A DNA stretch of 20,895 bases from Scatomorpha merdavium (GTDB taxonomy: Bacteria; Bacillota; Clostridia; Oscillospirales; Oscillospiraceae): NCBI GenBank assembly GCA_018711415.1, contig DVIJ01000063.1, forward strand, positions 1 to 20,895, written 5' to 3'. Under the pieces are notes generated by a model that saw only the letters and a program-made list of their open reading frames with translations, was not told where the DNA came from and did no database searches. Below are positions 20,249-20,895 of this stretch, one piece after another. Each line of letters opens with the position of its first letter. Within the stretch, counting starts at the first letter, position 1. A program made the position numbers and the translations under genes.

Positions 20249-20895
20249 ATGAAAAACAGCGCAAGATTCACTGAGCGCGCCTCAGGCGCGATAGCGGCGG
20301 CCAGGGATGCGGCGGCCTCGCTGGGTCACAGCTACATCGGTACGGAGCACCTGCTGCTCGGCATCGCGGCGGAAACGGAGGGCCTGGGTGCCAGGCTGCT
20401 CAGCGGTCAGGGTCTCGACATGGCCTCGCTTACCAGACTCGTAGCCGCCGAAATGGGCAGCGGCGCGCCGGGCGCGCCCGAACAGGGTCTCACCAGCAAC
20501 GCCGCCGCCGCAATAGAGCGCGCCGCGGAGGAGGCCCGCAGGCTTGGCCAGGGCTATGTCGGCACCGAGCATCTGCTGCTGGGCGTACTGCGGCTTCCGG
20601 ACTGCGCCGCCGTAAGGCTGCTGAACGCCTCTGGCCGTGCCCCGGATACGATATATACGGAGATACTGGATCTCTTCGGCTCGCCGGAAAGCCGTCCCGG
20701 ACGCCAGGAGTCCGGACGCAGTCAGGCCCCCTTCCGCCCGCCCTACCGCCGTGCGGAGACACGCGTCCTGGACCAGTATAGCCGCGACCTCACCCTTATC
20801 GCCGGTGGCGGAGGCGCGGACCCCGTGGTGGGACGTGAGCGCGAGATAAGCCGCGTCATTCAGATCCTCTCCCGCCGCACAAAGAACAACCCCGT
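20249..20895 (+). CDS. ClpC-type AAA+ chaperone ATPase, N-terminal part (runs off the window)
   Basis: The first 215 codons of a Clp ATPase. Two Clp N-repeats are present: SLGHSYIGTEHLLLGI (about residues 24-39) and RLGQGYVGTEHLLLGVL (about 97-113), followed by a linker and the entry into the first AAA+ domain, VVGREREISRVIQILSRRTK, just before the Walker A that lies outside the window. Such ATPases unfold substrates for ClpP. It is not preceded by ctsR-mcsA-mcsB, so it is either a relocated ClpC or a paralogue; in the linker ahead of VVGRE, TLIAGGGGADP is unusual compared with the family's LTELAREGKLDP. ATG 20249 follows AGGAGG and GGGGAAGG at unusual spacings. Confidence 0.9.
   Translation, partial: MKNSARFTERASGAIAAARDAAASLGHSYIGTEHLLLGIAAETEGLGARLLSGQGLDMASLTRLVAAEMGSGAPGAPEQGLTSNAAAAIERAAEEARRLGQGYVGTEHLLLGVLRLPDCAAVRLLNASGRAPDTIYTEILDLFGSPESRPGRQESGRSQAPFRPPYRRAETRVLDQYSRDLTLIAGGGGADPVVGREREISRVIQILSRRTKNNP

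Noticed and set aside
1..20895. CRISPR arrays, tRNA or rRNA genes, phage att sites
   Set aside because: No regularly spaced repeats, cloverleaf-like segments or integrase-linked sites were found by reading both strands.

Overview
The window looks like chromosome from a GC-rich, anaerobic, spore-forming Clostridia, most like the gut Oscillospiraceae. Supporting signs are a complete spoIIAA-spoIIAB-sigF operon, a T-box in front of valS, a cobalamin riboswitch in front of a DUF4430 lipoprotein and an ECF S component, a clostridial 2[4Fe-4S] ferredoxin, a thioredoxin reductase that lacks the NADPH signature, and zinc-type L31. No tRNA, rRNA or CRISPR array was seen. The placement is inferred from gene content and sequence style, not from a database search.

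Layout. 1-650: 3' remnant of an IS1182-type transposase followed by two hairpins. 653-2828 (minus): an orphan solute-binding lipoprotein, then a promoter, cobalamin riboswitch and terminator controlling a DUF4430 lipoprotein and an ECF S component. 2988-3284 (plus): a double zinc-ribbon protein. 3341-7428 (minus): trxB-like and trxA, then valS behind a T-box. 7550-10035 (plus): glnS and a PhzF-family gene. 10086-13206 (minus): spoIIA operon, rpmE and hflX. 13386-15541 (plus): a DUF2975 / HTH / DUF4173-like membrane module. 15635-16859 (plus): a small membrane protein and a pyridoxal-kinase-family gene. 16843-19747 (minus): an HExxH lipoprotein, a TrmN6-like methyltransferase and rsmI as an overlapping operon. 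19866-20036 (minus): ferredoxin. 20249-end (plus): start of a ClpC-type ATPase.

How it fits together. The riboswitch ties the DUF4430/ECF-S pair to vitamin B12; DUF4430 resembles the C-terminal domain of intrinsic factor and transcobalamin, so the pair is plausibly a cobalamin capture-and-import unit that relies on energising ECF A/A'/T subunits encoded elsewhere. The trxB-like/trxA pair looks ferredoxin- or otherwise non-NADPH-driven. Two regulated terminators (B12 riboswitch, T-box) also appear to be the only stop signals for the unrelated genes just upstream of them.

The best candidates for something new are: the B12-linked DUF4430/ECF-S unit; the DUF2975-HTH-DUF4173 module with repeated TCGATAA sites; an HExxH lipoprotein co-transcribed with two RNA methyltransferases; a tail-to-tail overlap of pdxK and rsmI whose terminators lie inside or beyond the opposing gene; a probably leaderless pdxK; and an hflX whose conserved N-terminus can only be reached from an AUA codon.
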